From an uncultured Chromatiaceae bacterium (lineage in GTDB: Bacteria; Pseudomonadota; Gammaproteobacteria; Chromatiales; Chromatiaceae), in assembly GCA_937923175.1 (NCBI GenBank), contig CALALB010000017.1:1-64000 (forward strand): a DNA stretch of 64,000 bases, given 5' to 3'. A program made the translations under genes and the position numbers. Each line of letters opens with the position of its first letter. Positions within the stretch are counted from its first letter, which is position 1. Under the pieces are notes generated by a model. The model made no database searches, was not told the origin of the DNA, and saw only the letters and a list, made by a program, of their open reading frames with translations. Below, piece by piece: positions 45,166-55,042 of this stretch.

Positions 45166-46613
45166 CAGGTAAATTCACGGCGCAGACGGGTTTGCAGAGC
45201 GCGCGCCTGGTTGAGCGATTCTTTGAGCATCAGGCGCTGTAATGGTTTCAGCGCCTCGGGCCTGATGCGCTCAGGCGAGTCCTGGGCGGGCGCCCTCAGT
45301 TGCTGTTCGAGACGCAGATGCTCGATGAATTGGAAACAGTCGATCTCAGCGGCGCATGTCTCAGCGCTCAGTTGCCGATTGGCAGCGCTTGCGCGCAAGC
45401 GATCGGCGGTATGGGTGACCCATAGACCATCCTTCAGGGCCCAGATCCGCGCTGCCTCGATGAAAAAGCGGGCACCCTGGCGTTTGAGGTCGAACCTCGG
45501 CAGACCCTGGCCCAGGCGGCCGAGCCTCAGAGGCCCCATCCAGCCCAAGGGCGGTGCACTCCTGAGGCTATGGACGGCGAGATGGCGCAAAAATTCGGGA
45601 TGCTCAGGCAGGATCTGGATCAGCCAGGCGCGCAAGCGATCGACCGGCTCAGCGCTACCATAGAGCGGGCGAAAGTCAAGACAACCGACCGGATGATCGT
45701 TCGCAGGGGTGGGGGATTGCAGCCAGCGCAAAAAACGCGCCTGCCATTCAGATTCGCTCAAACACCAATCGGGATGCCCTGCCATGACCCCATCGGGGCA
45801 ATGGCTGAACCCCAAGCGATGGAGCGCCTCGTTGACGGCGCGGGCAAAGGTTAGCAAACCTTGGCGCACCTCAGGGGTGCTGGCTGGGTCGGGGGGGACG
45901 AACAACAGGGCATTGTCTTGCTCCATCCTAAAGCTCGGCTCGAGCCGCCCTTCGCTACCCAAGGTGATCCAGCACCAGGAAACAGGTGGCAGATCGGATT
46001 CGTCTTCGATCAATTCGATGACCCGGATGGCAATGAGGTCATTGAGTCCGGAGAGCCACTGGGCAAGCGACTCAATCCCCAATCCAGCCCGGAAAAGCTC
46101 GACCCCTCGGCGTCTGATGCGGTCAACGGCCTTGAGCATCGCCAGCAGGTCACGCGCCCGACCGATCTCGGCGATCAGTTCATCCGCATCGGTCGCCGGC
46201 AGACCCAGGAGATCGGTTTGGGAAAGCAGCCCATAGAGGGCACCGGAGGGCTCGGTGAGGATCAGATAGCGGACGCCGCGCTTGGCCATCATCACCTTGG
46301 CGCGATGGATGGGTGCATCGGCGACCAAGGTTGGGGGGGCACCGAGCATGTGGTTGGTCACGGGATCCTCGAGCGTGCCCCCCTCGAAACCGATCGCATG
46401 GAGCAGATCGCGCAGGGTCACCAGACCCAGAGGCAGCTGGGTGTAGGGATCGGCCACCACAGCTGCGTCCTTTTCCTCCTGGCTGAGACGATACAGCAGC
46501 TCGCGCAGTCTGGTCTCAGGGGTGACCACTACAGCCTCTTGGCGGATGCGCGCGCGCACACTGTCGCGGTCGGTCGCCTCTGAGGGAGTCCAGGCAGACT
46601 TGCTCATCACCAT
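45165..46613 (-). CDS. CBS-domain protein with DUF294 nucleotidyltransferase-like domain
   Basis: A 482-residue cytosolic regulator. Residues about 20-145 are a CBS pair, which usually binds adenine nucleotides. The middle has a GlnD-like nucleotidyltransferase motif (LGSEGRLEPSFRMEQDNALLF), then a C-terminal helical domain typical of DUF294-type proteins. Related genes often lie near acetate uptake genes and symporter-kinases in Gammaproteobacteria. It sits between a secreted unknown and a response regulator. MVMSK leaves two possible starts. The reaction is unproven in the family. Confidence 0.85.
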   Translation of the reverse strand: MVMSKSAWTPSEATDRDSVRARIRQEAVVVTPETRLRELLYRLSQEEKDAAVVADPYTQLPLGLVTLRDLLHAIGFEGGTLEDPVTNHMLGAPPTLVADAPIHRAKVMMAKRGVRYLILTEPSGALYGLLSQTDLLGLPATDADELIAEIGRARDLLAMLKAVDRIRRRGVELFRAGLGIESLAQWLSGLNDLIAIRVIELIEDESDLPPVSWCWITLGSEGRLEPSFRMEQDNALLFVPPDPASTPEVRQGLLTFARAVNEALHRLGFSHCPDGVMAGHPDWCLSESEWQARFLRWLQSPTPANDHPVGCLDFRPLYGSAEPVDRLRAWLIQILPEHPEFLRHLAVHSLRSAPPLGWMGPLRLGRLGQGLPRFDLKRQGARFFIEAARIWALKDGLWVTHTADRLRASAANRQLSAETCAAEIDCFQFIEHLRLEQQLRAPAQDSPERIRPEALKPLQRLMLKESLNQARALQTRLRREFT

Positions 46614-46640
46614 AGGTCGATTGCCCCCCCCAGCGTCGCC

Positions 46641-47012
46641 TCAGGTCGGGGTCTCGAGCAGGGTACGCACCCGCTCGATCAGCTCATGGGTCGAGAACGG
46701 CTTGGTGAGATAGGCGTCGGCACCAAGCTTTAGACCTCGGTCGCGATCGGTGGCGCGTCCTTTGGCAGTGAGCATCAAGACCCGCAGATGTTTAAGCCCT
46801 GGATCGGCGCGCACCGACTCGAGCACGGCAAAGCCATCAAGCTTCGGCATCATAACATCCAGGATCACCAAATCAGGCCGGTGGGTGCGGATCGCCTCGA
46901 GCGCTGTCTCACCATCGCGAGCGACCTGGATCTCATAGCCAGAGCGTTTCATCAAAAACTCGAGGGCGATGAGAATATGGGGCTCGTCATCAATGATCAG
47001 GATGGACTTCAT
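46641..47012 (-). CDS. single-domain response regulator (CheY-like)
   Basis: A stand-alone receiver of 123 residues. The phospho-acceptor is Asp52 in LVILDVMMPKLDG, with the acidic pair in IIDDEP, Thr82 and Lys104 in LTKPFS. No output domain follows, so it must act on another protein. The start is ATG 47012 (MKSILIIDDEPH). It lies 71 bases after the symporter-kinase gene and is its likely partner. Confidence 0.92.
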   Translation of the reverse strand: MKSILIIDDEPHILIALEFLMKRSGYEIQVARDGETALEAIRTHRPDLVILDVMMPKLDGFAVLESVRADPGLKHLRVLMLTAKGRATDRDRGLKLGADAYLTKPFSTHELIERVRTLLETPT

Positions 47013-47040
47013 GGTCAGAACCTGCTGGATCATGGGGCCC

Positions 47041-47125
47041 CTCACCCCGGCGTAAGCCGGGGCACACCGGCACAGGCCTGGGTCTAGGGGTGCTGGCTTC
47101 CGGATTTGTCCGGAATGATAGCGTC
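47041..47125. repeat. dispersed inverted repeats at the kinase-regulator junction
   Basis: CTCACCCCGGCGTAAGCCGGGG at about 47041 and CTTCCGGATTTGTCCGGAATGATAG at about 47095. The second overlaps the last codons of the symporter-kinase gene, so the repeat supplies part of its C-terminal coding sequence. Confidence 0.6.
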
Positions 47126-49852
47126 AGAATGACAGGCAGGGAGTTCGACGCAAAGCTTAGCACCCCTTGGTTGGCGATTTTCAGCCCAGATGCGCCCGCC
47201 GAGATGGGTGATGATCCGGCGGCTAATCGGTAATCCCAGGCCGGTCCCCAAGGGTTTGGCACCGCCGGCCGAGCTCTGATGAAAGCGTTCAAAGATCAGC
47301 TCGAGCTCGGCGGCCGGGATCCCTGGGCCATTGTCGGCCACATTGAGCCGCCAGACCGGACCCAGGCGTCTGAGACCGATCTCGATCCGGCCAGATCCCG
47401 AAGGGGCGAACTTGGCAGCATTGGCAATGAGGTTTTCGAGCACCTGGATCAGGCGGTCGCGATCGCCCCAGACCCAGGCCGGTTCAGGAGGTAGATCAAG
47501 CTGGACGCTGATCCCCCGTTCTTTTACAAGGGGCGCGGTCATGGTCACCGTATCTTCGACGAGATGTTGCAGCGCCAGGATCTCGGTGTGCCAGTCGGCG
47601 TGACCGGATTCGATCTTGGCTAGATCCAGGACCTGATCGACCAGACGCGATAGGCGCTCGGCCTCGCTGACCAGGATCGCGAGAAAGCGCTGGCGTTGCT
47701 CGGGATCGAGGTCTGGATGATCGCGTAGGATCTCGGCAAAGGCCCGGATCGAGGCGAGGGGGGTACGCAGTTCATGGGTCACTGAGGACATGAAATCGTC
47801 TTTGAGTCGATCCAGCTCCTGGAGACGCTCATTGGCTGCCCGCAGCTCGGCGGTGGCCGCCTCGAGGTCGCGCGACTTTTGTTCGAGCTGTTGGCTATAG
47901 AGTCGCACCTGCCAGGCCTCATCGAGGATGGCGAGCACCTCCTCCAGACCCAACGACTCCTCCTGAGTGACCGAGGCGATCATCAGGCGCGCCGAGGCGC
48001 TGCCGATCGCCCCCGACAACAGGGTCTCGGCAAACCCGACTGTCTCGGGATCGGCTGGCAGCTCATCAGACGAGCTGAAACCTCGCGTCCGGGCATGTTT
48101 GGCAAATGCCAGCCGGGTGCGTTCCGGGCCGAGAAAGCGTTCGGTCAAGGCCAGGAGCTCGCGGACATCGGCCTGGCCGCGCCAAACCGAGGTGCGATTG
48201 CGCCTGGGGTCACGCAGGATATCGACGAATAAACGGGCCTGGGCGGCCTCGATGGGCCGCGGGGTGCGCAATGATGAAACCCCGATAAACATCAACAGAT
48301 TGGCAGTCAGGCTCCAAAACAGCCCATGGGTGATCGGATTCCAGCCTTCCAGGCCAAAGAGCGCCTGGGGCGCTAGGAAGGCCAGCCCGCCGATCCCCGA
48401 ATCCATGAATGCCGGAGGTAGCCAGCCCGATTTGGCAAATGAAGGCAGCAACAGGGTATAGACCCAGATCAGAAAACCGACGAGCAACCCGGCCAGGGCG
48501 CCCTCGCGTGTCCCGCCACGCCAATAAAGACCTCCGATCAGGGGCGGGGCGAACTGGGCTACGGCCACAAAGCTGATCAACCCGATATTGACCAGGGCAT
48601 AGGCCTCGCCGGCCAGCCGGTAGTAGAGATAACTCAATACCAGGATACCGAGGATCGCTAGACGCCGGATCATCAATAACAACTGGCCCAGATGCGCCCG
48701 GGGTTGATGGCGCGGCCACAGGCGCATCAATAATGGCAAGACTAGATCATTGCTGACCATGGTCGAGAGCGCGACGGTCTCGACGATCACCATCCCAGTC
48801 GAGGCCGACAACCCGCCAATGAAGACCAGGAGTGCCAGATCCGGCCGCTTCATGGCCATGGGGACGGTCAGCATGAAGGTATCGGCGGCCGTGGATCCGT
48901 CCGGAAAGATAGACAGTCCAGCCAAGGCGATCGGGATCACGAACAGATTGATCAACCAAAGATAGAGCGGGAACAGCCAGATCGCCCGCCGCAGATGGCG
49001 TTCATCGCTATTCTCGACCACGGCCACCTGGAATTGGCGCGGCAATAGAATGATGGCCAGACCGGCGAGCAGATTGACCGCAAACCAGTCATACAAGGGA
49101 GGGAGCCGAGGCGAGAGAACCGGCGCCAAACGCTGGGCAAGTGCCGGGTCTGACACCAGGGTCTCCAAGGAGAGTCCATCCGGGGCCATGAGTTCGAGGG
49201 TGACAAAGACCCCCAGCGCCAAAAAGGCGAAGAGCTTGACCAAGGACTCGAAGGCAATGGCCGCAACCAGGCCCTCGTGACGCTCGCTGACATCGAGCTG
49301 GCGAGTACCGAACAGGATCGCAAAGGCTGCGAGCAAGAGAGCGACGGCAAAGGCGGAGTCATGCCACAGGGGCAAGGCGGTGGTCTCGGGCATGCGCACC
49401 TGCGGATAGTGGCGCAGGATCTCAAAGCTCCAAGAGACGGCCTTGAGCTGGAGGGCGATATAGGGGATGACCCCGAGCACGGCGATCAGGGTGACCAGAC
49501 CGCCTAAGAGTTGGCTCTTGCCATAGCGCGAGGCGATGAAATCGGCGATCGAGGTGATCCGCGCCGACTTGCTGATCCGGATCATCTTGAGCAAGACCGA
49601 GGCCCAGAGCAACGCCGAGAGGGTTGGCCCGAGATAGATGGGCAAGAAACCGATCCCGGTCTCCGCAGCCTGACCCACGCTGCCATAAAAGGTCCAGGCG
49701 GTACAATAGACTGCCAGCGACAGGGCATAGACGGTCGGCTGGGCGATCACCGAGCGCCCCCTTTCGACGCGCCGCTCGGCCCAATAGGCGATGGCAAAGA
49801 GCAGACCCACATAGGCCAGCGAGATGGCGATGATCGCGAGGCTGAGGATCAT
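47084..49852 (-). CDS. sodium/solute symporter-histidine kinase fusion (CbrA/CrbS-like)
   Basis: A 922-residue fusion. Residues 1 to about 500 form an SSS-family transporter domain of about 13 helices (QPTVYALSLAVYCTAWTFYGSVG is the family mark). A STAC-like and coiled-coil linker follows, then HisKA with His693 in VTHELRTPLASIRAF, and HATPase with ENLIANAAKF, DNGPGIP and GTGLGLPIS. Such proteins (CbrA, CrbS) sense or carry a carbon source, for example acetate or histidine, and control its use. A small membrane protein overlaps its start (ATGA), and a receiver gene follows. Confidence 0.94.
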   Translation of the reverse strand: MILSLAIIAISLAYVGLLFAIAYWAERRVERGRSVIAQPTVYALSLAVYCTAWTFYGSVGQAAETGIGFLPIYLGPTLSALLWASVLLKMIRISKSARITSIADFIASRYGKSQLLGGLVTLIAVLGVIPYIALQLKAVSWSFEILRHYPQVRMPETTALPLWHDSAFAVALLLAAFAILFGTRQLDVSERHEGLVAAIAFESLVKLFAFLALGVFVTLELMAPDGLSLETLVSDPALAQRLAPVLSPRLPPLYDWFAVNLLAGLAIILLPRQFQVAVVENSDERHLRRAIWLFPLYLWLINLFVIPIALAGLSIFPDGSTAADTFMLTVPMAMKRPDLALLVFIGGLSASTGMVIVETVALSTMVSNDLVLPLLMRLWPRHQPRAHLGQLLLMIRRLAILGILVLSYLYYRLAGEAYALVNIGLISFVAVAQFAPPLIGGLYWRGGTREGALAGLLVGFLIWVYTLLLPSFAKSGWLPPAFMDSGIGGLAFLAPQALFGLEGWNPITHGLFWSLTANLLMFIGVSSLRTPRPIEAAQARLFVDILRDPRRNRTSVWRGQADVRELLALTERFLGPERTRLAFAKHARTRGFSSSDELPADPETVGFAETLLSGAIGSASARLMIASVTQEESLGLEEVLAILDEAWQVRLYSQQLEQKSRDLEAATAELRAANERLQELDRLKDDFMSSVTHELRTPLASIRAFAEILRDHPDLDPEQRQRFLAILVSEAERLSRLVDQVLDLAKIESGHADWHTEILALQHLVEDTVTMTAPLVKERGISVQLDLPPEPAWVWGDRDRLIQVLENLIANAAKFAPSGSGRIEIGLRRLGPVWRLNVADNGPGIPAAELELIFERFHQSSAGGAKPLGTGLGLPISRRIITHLGGRIWAENRQPRGAKLCVELPACHSDAIIPDKSGSQHP

Positions 49853-50118
49853 GGGTCATCGCGATTCGCGGCGGTGATCCAGGCCGCCCCCAGGATCACC
49901 AGGGCCCAAACGCCATAGAGATAAAGATCCAGCGAGGGGATCCCCAACCAGGGACCCAGCAGATCATGACGCCCAACCAGGGGGGAAAATAAAAGCACCA
50001 GGGCGATGCTGAAGAGGGTCAAAAGACGCTGCCTGAGGAGCGAACGGCGGGCGACGGGCGGTGATTGATCGCTCCCCGCTCGCTTTTCCAAACCCGCTGT
50101 TGGCTTATCCCCGTTCAT
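49849..50118 (-). CDS. small two-helix membrane protein, symporter accessory
   Basis: An 89-residue protein with two hydrophobic helices (LLTLFSIALVLLFSPLVG and LYLYGVWALVILGAAWIT) joined by a short loop, like the small subunits found upstream of SSS-family transporters. Its stop overlaps the start of the symporter-kinase by four bases, so the products are coupled and probably interact. The exact family is uncertain. Confidence 0.75.
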   Translation of the reverse strand: MNGDKPTAGLEKRAGSDQSPPVARRSLLRQRLLTLFSIALVLLFSPLVGRHDLLGPWLGIPSLDLYLYGVWALVILGAAWITAANRDDP

Positions 50119-50212
50119 CTTTCCGCGGCGTCATTGCGGCGCCGTTATTCCAGCGCAAGCCAGCCAAGTCATTTTGGCCTTATTCCCCTGTAGCATTCCG
50201 GCGCGCCCTCTA

Positions 50213-50325
50213 CCCCGTCATTCCGGCGCAAGCCGGAACCCAGGATCCGGAATGCAGCGCAAAGGCCAGAATCGTTGGCGCTGCCGGTAAAGTCTCCTGG
50301 ACCCCCGCTTTCGCCGGGGTGACGG
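50213..50325. repeat. dispersed inverted repeats, two opposing copies
   Basis: CCCGTCATTCCGGCGCAAGC.. at about 50215-50243 and CCCCCGCTTTCGCCGGGGTGACGG at about 50302-50324, in opposite orientation. They lie in the 258-base spacer between the small membrane protein and the nuclease gene. Confidence 0.75.
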
Positions 50326-50376
50326 GAGTGGAGATTGGTCACCATGTTCGCCTTTCCCAGCTCAAGCGAACCCTCT

Positions 50377-50949
50377 TCAGTGGGTGCGCTGGCGATAGCG
50401 CCAGGGCGTTTGTTGCTCGCCAGGGCGACTCCAAATCCCGCGTTTGGCCTGTTTGGCCTCGCGCTTGGCGCGGGCATAGCGGGGATTGTCGCAAAATCGC
50501 TCGTAGACCGCTGCCTGGCCTGCTGCGACCTGTTCGAGATTGAGCAAACGCGGGCTGGGGCCAAGGGTATAGATCTCGCCGACGATACGTCCATATTGGT
50601 CGCGGTCGATCCTGACCAGCCTGACCTCGCGCGGGGTGATCGATTCGAGATGGGCGCGCGAGCGCTCGCCCCAGGGGTGCTGTCCCAGCTCGGGGGCGTC
50701 GATGCAATAGAGCCTGACCTTGACCGGTTTGACCCCACAGCGCAATTGCAGGGTATCGCCATCGTTTATCCGCTCGACCCGGCAGGTCTGGCTGCCCCAA
50801 CCCAGGGTCCAGCTGGCAGGGAGCAGATCCGCCGCCCAGGTGATCAAGGCAGCAGCCAGGGCGCTGGCTGCGGCTACCGACAGACCTAGGCGTCTACGGA
50901 GCAAAGCGCTAAGCGGGCGTTTCAGCAGATCTTGCGGCCTTTTGAACAT
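50377..50949 (-). CDS. thermonuclease (SNase-like) family protein
   Basis: A 190-residue staphylococcal-nuclease-fold protein, membrane-anchored or secreted through the N-terminal hydrophobic stretch (LGLSVAAASALAAALITWAADLL). The nuclease core has VERINDGDTLQLRCG, VRLYCIDAPELGQHPWG and DQYGRIVGEIYT, which keep the Asp and Arg/Glu positions of the active site. It probably degrades extracellular or periplasmic nucleic acid for nutrients; this is inference. A neighbouring role with ppk1 in phosphate supply is possible. Confidence 0.85.
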   Translation of the reverse strand: MFKRPQDLLKRPLSALLRRRLGLSVAAASALAAALITWAADLLPASWTLGWGSQTCRVERINDGDTLQLRCGVKPVKVRLYCIDAPELGQHPWGERSRAHLESITPREVRLVRIDRDQYGRIVGEIYTLGPSPRLLNLEQVAAGQAAVYERFCDNPRYARAKREAKQAKRGIWSRPGEQQTPWRYRQRTH

Positions 50950-50986
50950 CGGGATCGATCCCCAGGAACGAATGGCAAAGGGCGAG

Positions 50987-51014
50987 TCGACTCAGAAGGT
51001 TCGACTCAGAAGGT
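50987..51014. repeat. 14-bp perfect tandem duplication
   Basis: TCGACTCAGAAGGT occurs twice head to tail between the nuclease gene and the ppk1 stop. Confidence 0.7.
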
Positions 51015-51053
51015 CTTCACTGCGCATGCCCTACCCCGCCCACTTTGGCCTTA

Positions 51054-53294
51054 TCAATCCCCGCTTGCCAATTCGCGCAGCCGCCATTGGAAATGGCTCA
51101 ACAGGCGCGAGCGGATCTTTTTTTCCTTGTGTTTGGCCGCCGCGGCCAGACGTTTCTCGGACAGGAGGATCAGGGTCTCCTGGGCCCCTTTTTGGTTTTC
51201 ATCCACGGGCGTGCGCTGGATATAGGTCCCGTCGGGGCACATCTCCCAGGCCGAGCGGCTGTCGGCAAGCTGGACATCCAGGATCAGACGCAGCTCCTGG
51301 CGCAGATCAGGGTTTTCAACCGGGGCCAGGACCTCGACCCGGCTTTCCAGGTTGCGCCGCATCATATCCGCCGAGCCGATGTAATACTCCTCATCGCCGC
51401 CATTGTGGAAATACAGGATACGGGCATGTTCCAAAAAACGCCCGACAATCGAGAGGACCCGGGCCCGCTCGCTCAAACCCGGGATTCCTGGGCGAAACCG
51501 ACAGGTATCGCGCACGATAAGATCGATCTGGACACCGGCACGTGCGGCCTTATAGAGGGCACGGGTGATATCCGGATCTTCGAGCGCATTCATCTTCATC
51601 TGGATCAGACCATTGCCAGCGCGTTTGTGATGCTCGATCTCGCGATGGATTTTGTCCAGGATGGCGCGCTTGAGGGTATGGGGGGCAGCCAGGATCTTGC
51701 GATAGCTCGGCGGCGGCGAATAGCCAGTGAGATAATTGAAAAGCTCAGTCAGATCCTGACCGAGCTCCTCGTCACAGCCTAGTATCCCCAGATCCGCATA
51801 GAGCTTGGCCGTGCCCGGATGATAGTTGCCGGTCCCGATGTGATAATAACGCCTGAGCTGCGAATAATCGCGGCGCACCACAAAGATCAGCTTGCAATGG
51901 GTTTTCAGGCCCATCACTCCATAGTTGACATGGATGCCCTCGGACTCCAGGCGTCTGGCCCATTGGATATTGGCTGCCTCATCGAACCGCGCCTTGAGCT
52001 CGACCAGCACCGCGACCTGCTTGCCGTTGCGCGCTGCCTGGATCAATGAATCCAGAATGGCCCCGCCCGAGGTGCGATACAGGGTCATCTTGATCGCCAA
52101 CACCTTGGGGTCTTCGGCCGCAGTGCGCAAAAACCGCTCGACCGAGGTGCTGAATGGCTGATAGGGATGCTGGAGCAGGATCGGCCCGTGTTCGCGGATG
52201 ATATGAAAGATATTGCGCCGGTCGTTGGCCAGAAGCGGATGATCGACCGGGCGATGCGGTTTGTCATGAAGCTCGGGGCGCTCGAGCGTCGCCAGCTCAA
52301 AGAGATCGCGCATCGCCATCAATCCTTGAACCTCGATCACATCCTCGGTCTCGTTCAGACCCAGTTCAGCAGCCAGCATCCCGCGATGGGTCGGGTCCAT
52401 ACCCGGCTCGATCTCCAGACGCACGATGGGTGCAAAATGACGTTCGCGCAGCTCGCTTTCGATGAGCTCTAGCAGGTCATTGGCCGCCTCGACATCCGCC
52501 TCGACGATCGCATTGCGGGTGACCCGAAAGAGTTCACAGGAGACGAATTCCATCCCCGGAAACAGCATATCGAGGTTATTGACGATCAGGTCTTCCAGCG
52601 TGACATAGGTCTGGGTCCCATCGACGGCGATGAAGCGTTTGGAGACATCCTTGTGAACCGGGACCTTGACCCGCGCCATATGGACCTCGGTCCCGCCAGG
52701 AAAGCGCAAGGTGACCAGGAGATTGAGCGCCAGGTTCGAGATAAAGGGAAAGGGATGGGCAGGATCCATCGCCAGGGGGGTGAGCATCGGAAAGATATTG
52801 GCGCGAAAATGCTCGCGCAGTCTGAGCCGGGTCTCCTGGGGCAATGAGCTATAGGGCGAGATGCGGATATCATGGGCATCGAGCTCACGCATTACCTCGA
52901 CATAGGCACGCTCAAGATCGTTGAGAAAGGCGCGGACCTCTGCCTGACAGTCCTTGAGCTGCTGGAGAGGGGTGCGACCATCGACCCCCGGCGTATGGAC
53001 GCCGGCGGCAATCTGCTGTTTCAAGCCCCCGATGCGCTTCATGTAGAACTCATCGAGGTTATTGCCGACGATTGCTAGAAACTTGACCCGCTCCAACAGG
53101 GGGGTACGCGGATCCTCAGCCTCATGGAGCACCCGGCGGTTGAAGGCTAACCAGGTTAGCTCGCGGCTGAGATATAGGCTAGGATCATTGAGGTCGATTT
53201 CGGCTGCCGAATGCTCCCGGGCGACGGGCTGTGCCGTAAGCCCTGCCTCCAGCTGATTATTGTCGTCCTCGATCAGGGCATGGCTCTGGGTCAT
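51054..53294 (-). CDS. ppk1: polyphosphate kinase 1
   Basis: PPK1 makes long-chain polyphosphate from ATP. I start at ATG 53294, preceded by AAGGA; the ORF track begins 15 codons earlier. The 746-residue protein has the N-domain (DPSLYLSRELTWLAFNRRVL), DPKVLAIKMTLYRT, the catalytic His in YYHIGTGNYHPGTAKLYAD, and GSADMMRRNLESRVE near the C-terminus. Length is slightly above the E. coli enzyme. No ppx is adjacent. Confidence 0.97.
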   Translation of the reverse strand: MTQSHALIEDDNNQLEAGLTAQPVAREHSAAEIDLNDPSLYLSRELTWLAFNRRVLHEAEDPRTPLLERVKFLAIVGNNLDEFYMKRIGGLKQQIAAGVHTPGVDGRTPLQQLKDCQAEVRAFLNDLERAYVEVMRELDAHDIRISPYSSLPQETRLRLREHFRANIFPMLTPLAMDPAHPFPFISNLALNLLVTLRFPGGTEVHMARVKVPVHKDVSKRFIAVDGTQTYVTLEDLIVNNLDMLFPGMEFVSCELFRVTRNAIVEADVEAANDLLELIESELRERHFAPIVRLEIEPGMDPTHRGMLAAELGLNETEDVIEVQGLMAMRDLFELATLERPELHDKPHRPVDHPLLANDRRNIFHIIREHGPILLQHPYQPFSTSVERFLRTAAEDPKVLAIKMTLYRTSGGAILDSLIQAARNGKQVAVLVELKARFDEAANIQWARRLESEGIHVNYGVMGLKTHCKLIFVVRRDYSQLRRYYHIGTGNYHPGTAKLYADLGILGCDEELGQDLTELFNYLTGYSPPPSYRKILAAPHTLKRAILDKIHREIEHHKRAGNGLIQMKMNALEDPDITRALYKAARAGVQIDLIVRDTCRFRPGIPGLSERARVLSIVGRFLEHARILYFHNGGDEEYYIGSADMMRRNLESRVEVLAPVENPDLRQELRLILDVQLADSRSAWEMCPDGTYIQRTPVDENQKGAQETLILLSEKRLAAAAKHKEKKIRSRLLSHFQWRLRELASGD

Positions 53295-53561
53295 GGCATT
53301 CCTTATCTCGACAGGTAGGTGACGATGGAATGGGTTCAAGGATAGCGGTTGCTTGTTGCAAAGGGATGCCAGGGCAGGATCATTTTAATCCTGACACCCC
53401 TTGAAGGTCTTGGGATCGACCCGATTCACCAGAATATAATCCAACGGTTATGGAAATCGTCTCAAAACCAAAACCCGATGCTCAGGCGGCCTTTTAGCCA
53501 TTGATTCGGCCACCGATGGGCGCATATCGCGAAGCAATTCTAGAGATGACTGAACAGACAG

Positions 53562-55022
53562 ATGGAGCCAATCCCCATGAGCGGATCTCCAGCCTTCGAA
53601 GGCATCGTCAAATCAGACTATGAGCACGGCTTCGTCACCGAGATCGAGTCCGATACCCTGCCGCCTGGACTCAACGAGGAGGTGATCCGCACGATCTCTC
53701 GGCGCAAGGCTGAGCCTGAATTCATGACCGAATACCGGCTTAAGGCCTATCGCCATTGGCTGAGCATGCAGGAACCCAGGTGGGCATTCGTCGATCATCC
53801 GCCCATCGATTTTCAGGCGATCTCCTATTACTCGGCCCCCAAACACTTGAAAGAGGGTCCCAAAAGCCTAGACGAGATAGACCCGGCCTTGCTCGAGACC
53901 TACAACAAGCTCGGCATCCCTCTTGAAGAACAAAAGGTATTGGCGGGGATCGCGGTGGATGCGGTTTTCGATAGCGTCTCGGTGGCGACCACCTTTCGCG
54001 AGACCCTGGCCCAGGCAGGGGTGATCTTTTGTTCGATCTCAGAGGCCCTGCGCACCTATCCCGATCTGGTCCGCCAATATCTCGGGAGCGTGGTCCCCTA
54101 TACGGATAATTTCTATGCCTGTCTCAATGCCGCAGTATTCAGCGATGGGACCTTTGTCTATATCCCCAAGGGGGTGCGTTGTCCGTTGGAGCTCTCGACT
54201 TATTTCCGCATCAATGCCCGCAATACGGGTCAGTTCGAGCGCACCCTGATCATTGCCGATGTGGGCAGCTATGTGAGCTATCTCGAGGGCTGTACTGCCC
54301 CCCAGAGCGATGAAAACCAACTCCATGCCGCAGTCGTCGAACTGATTGCCCTAGATGACGCCGAGATCAAATACTCCACGGTCCAGAACTGGTATCCAGG
54401 CGATGCCGAGGGTCGGGGCGGGATCTATAACTTCGTGACCAAACGCGGTGACTGCCGCGGCGCGCGTTCCAAGATCTCCTGGACCCAGGTCGAGACAGGT
54501 TCGGCGATCACCTGGAAATATCCAAGCTGTATCCTGCGCGGTGAAGGCTCAGTGGGTGCCTTTTATTCGGTTGCGGTTACCAAGGGCCGTCAGCAGGCGG
54601 ATACAGGTACCAAGATGATCCATCTCGGCCGTCACACACGCTCGACCATCGTCTCCAAGGGGATCTCCACCGGGTGGGGACGCCAGACCTATCGCGGTCT
54701 GGTTAGGGTCGCCCAACGCGCCCAGGGGGCGCGCAATCATACCCAATGCGACTCGCTGCTCATCGGCGATCGCTGCAGCGCCAACACCGTCCCCTATATC
54801 GAGGTCAAGAACCCAACCGCCAGGGTCGAGCACGAGGCCACGACCTCCAAGATCAGCGAGGATCAGCTCTTTTATTGCCGGGCGCGGGGCCTGAATGCCG
54901 AGGATGCAGTCTCGATGATCGTTAACGGTTTTTGCAAAGAGGTCTTCAATGAGCTGCCGATGGAGTTTGCCGTCGAGGCGCAGAAGCTGTTAAGCATCAG
55001 CCTAGAAGGGGCGATCGGTTGA
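53562..55022 (+). CDS. sufB: Fe-S cluster assembly scaffold protein SufB
   Basis: SufB is the core of the SufBC2D complex, which assembles and hands on Fe-S clusters. The 486-residue protein shows [30 protein letters not shown]-like [39 protein letters not shown] and the C-terminal [19 protein letters not shown]. The start may be 53562 or the second ATG at 53577. The 222-base upstream spacer has no sufR or iscR gene. Confidence 0.96.
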   Translation: MEPIPMSGSPAFEGIVKSDYEHGFVTEIESDTLPPGLNEEVIRTISRRKAEPEFMTEYRLKAYRHWLSMQEPRWAFVDHPPIDFQAISYYSAPKHLKEGPKSLDEIDPALLETYNKLGIPLEEQKVLAGIAVDAVFDSVSVATTFRETLAQAGVIFCSISEALRTYPDLVRQYLGSVVPYTDNFYACLNAAVFSDGTFVYIPKGVRCPLELSTYFRINARNTGQFERTLIIADVGSYVSYLEGCTAPQSDENQLHAAVVELIALDDAEIKYSTVQNWYPGDAEGRGGIYNFVTKRGDCRGARSKISWTQVETGSAITWKYPSCILRGEGSVGAFYSVAVTKGRQQADTGTKMIHLGRHTRSTIVSKGISTGWGRQTYRGLVRVAQRAQGARNHTQCDSLLIGDRCSANTVPYIEVKNPTARVEHEATTSKISEDQLFYCRARGLNAEDAVSMIVNGFCKEVFNELPMEFAVEAQKLLSISLEGAIG

Positions 55023-55042
55023 GTCAATCTGGGGTCACCAGC

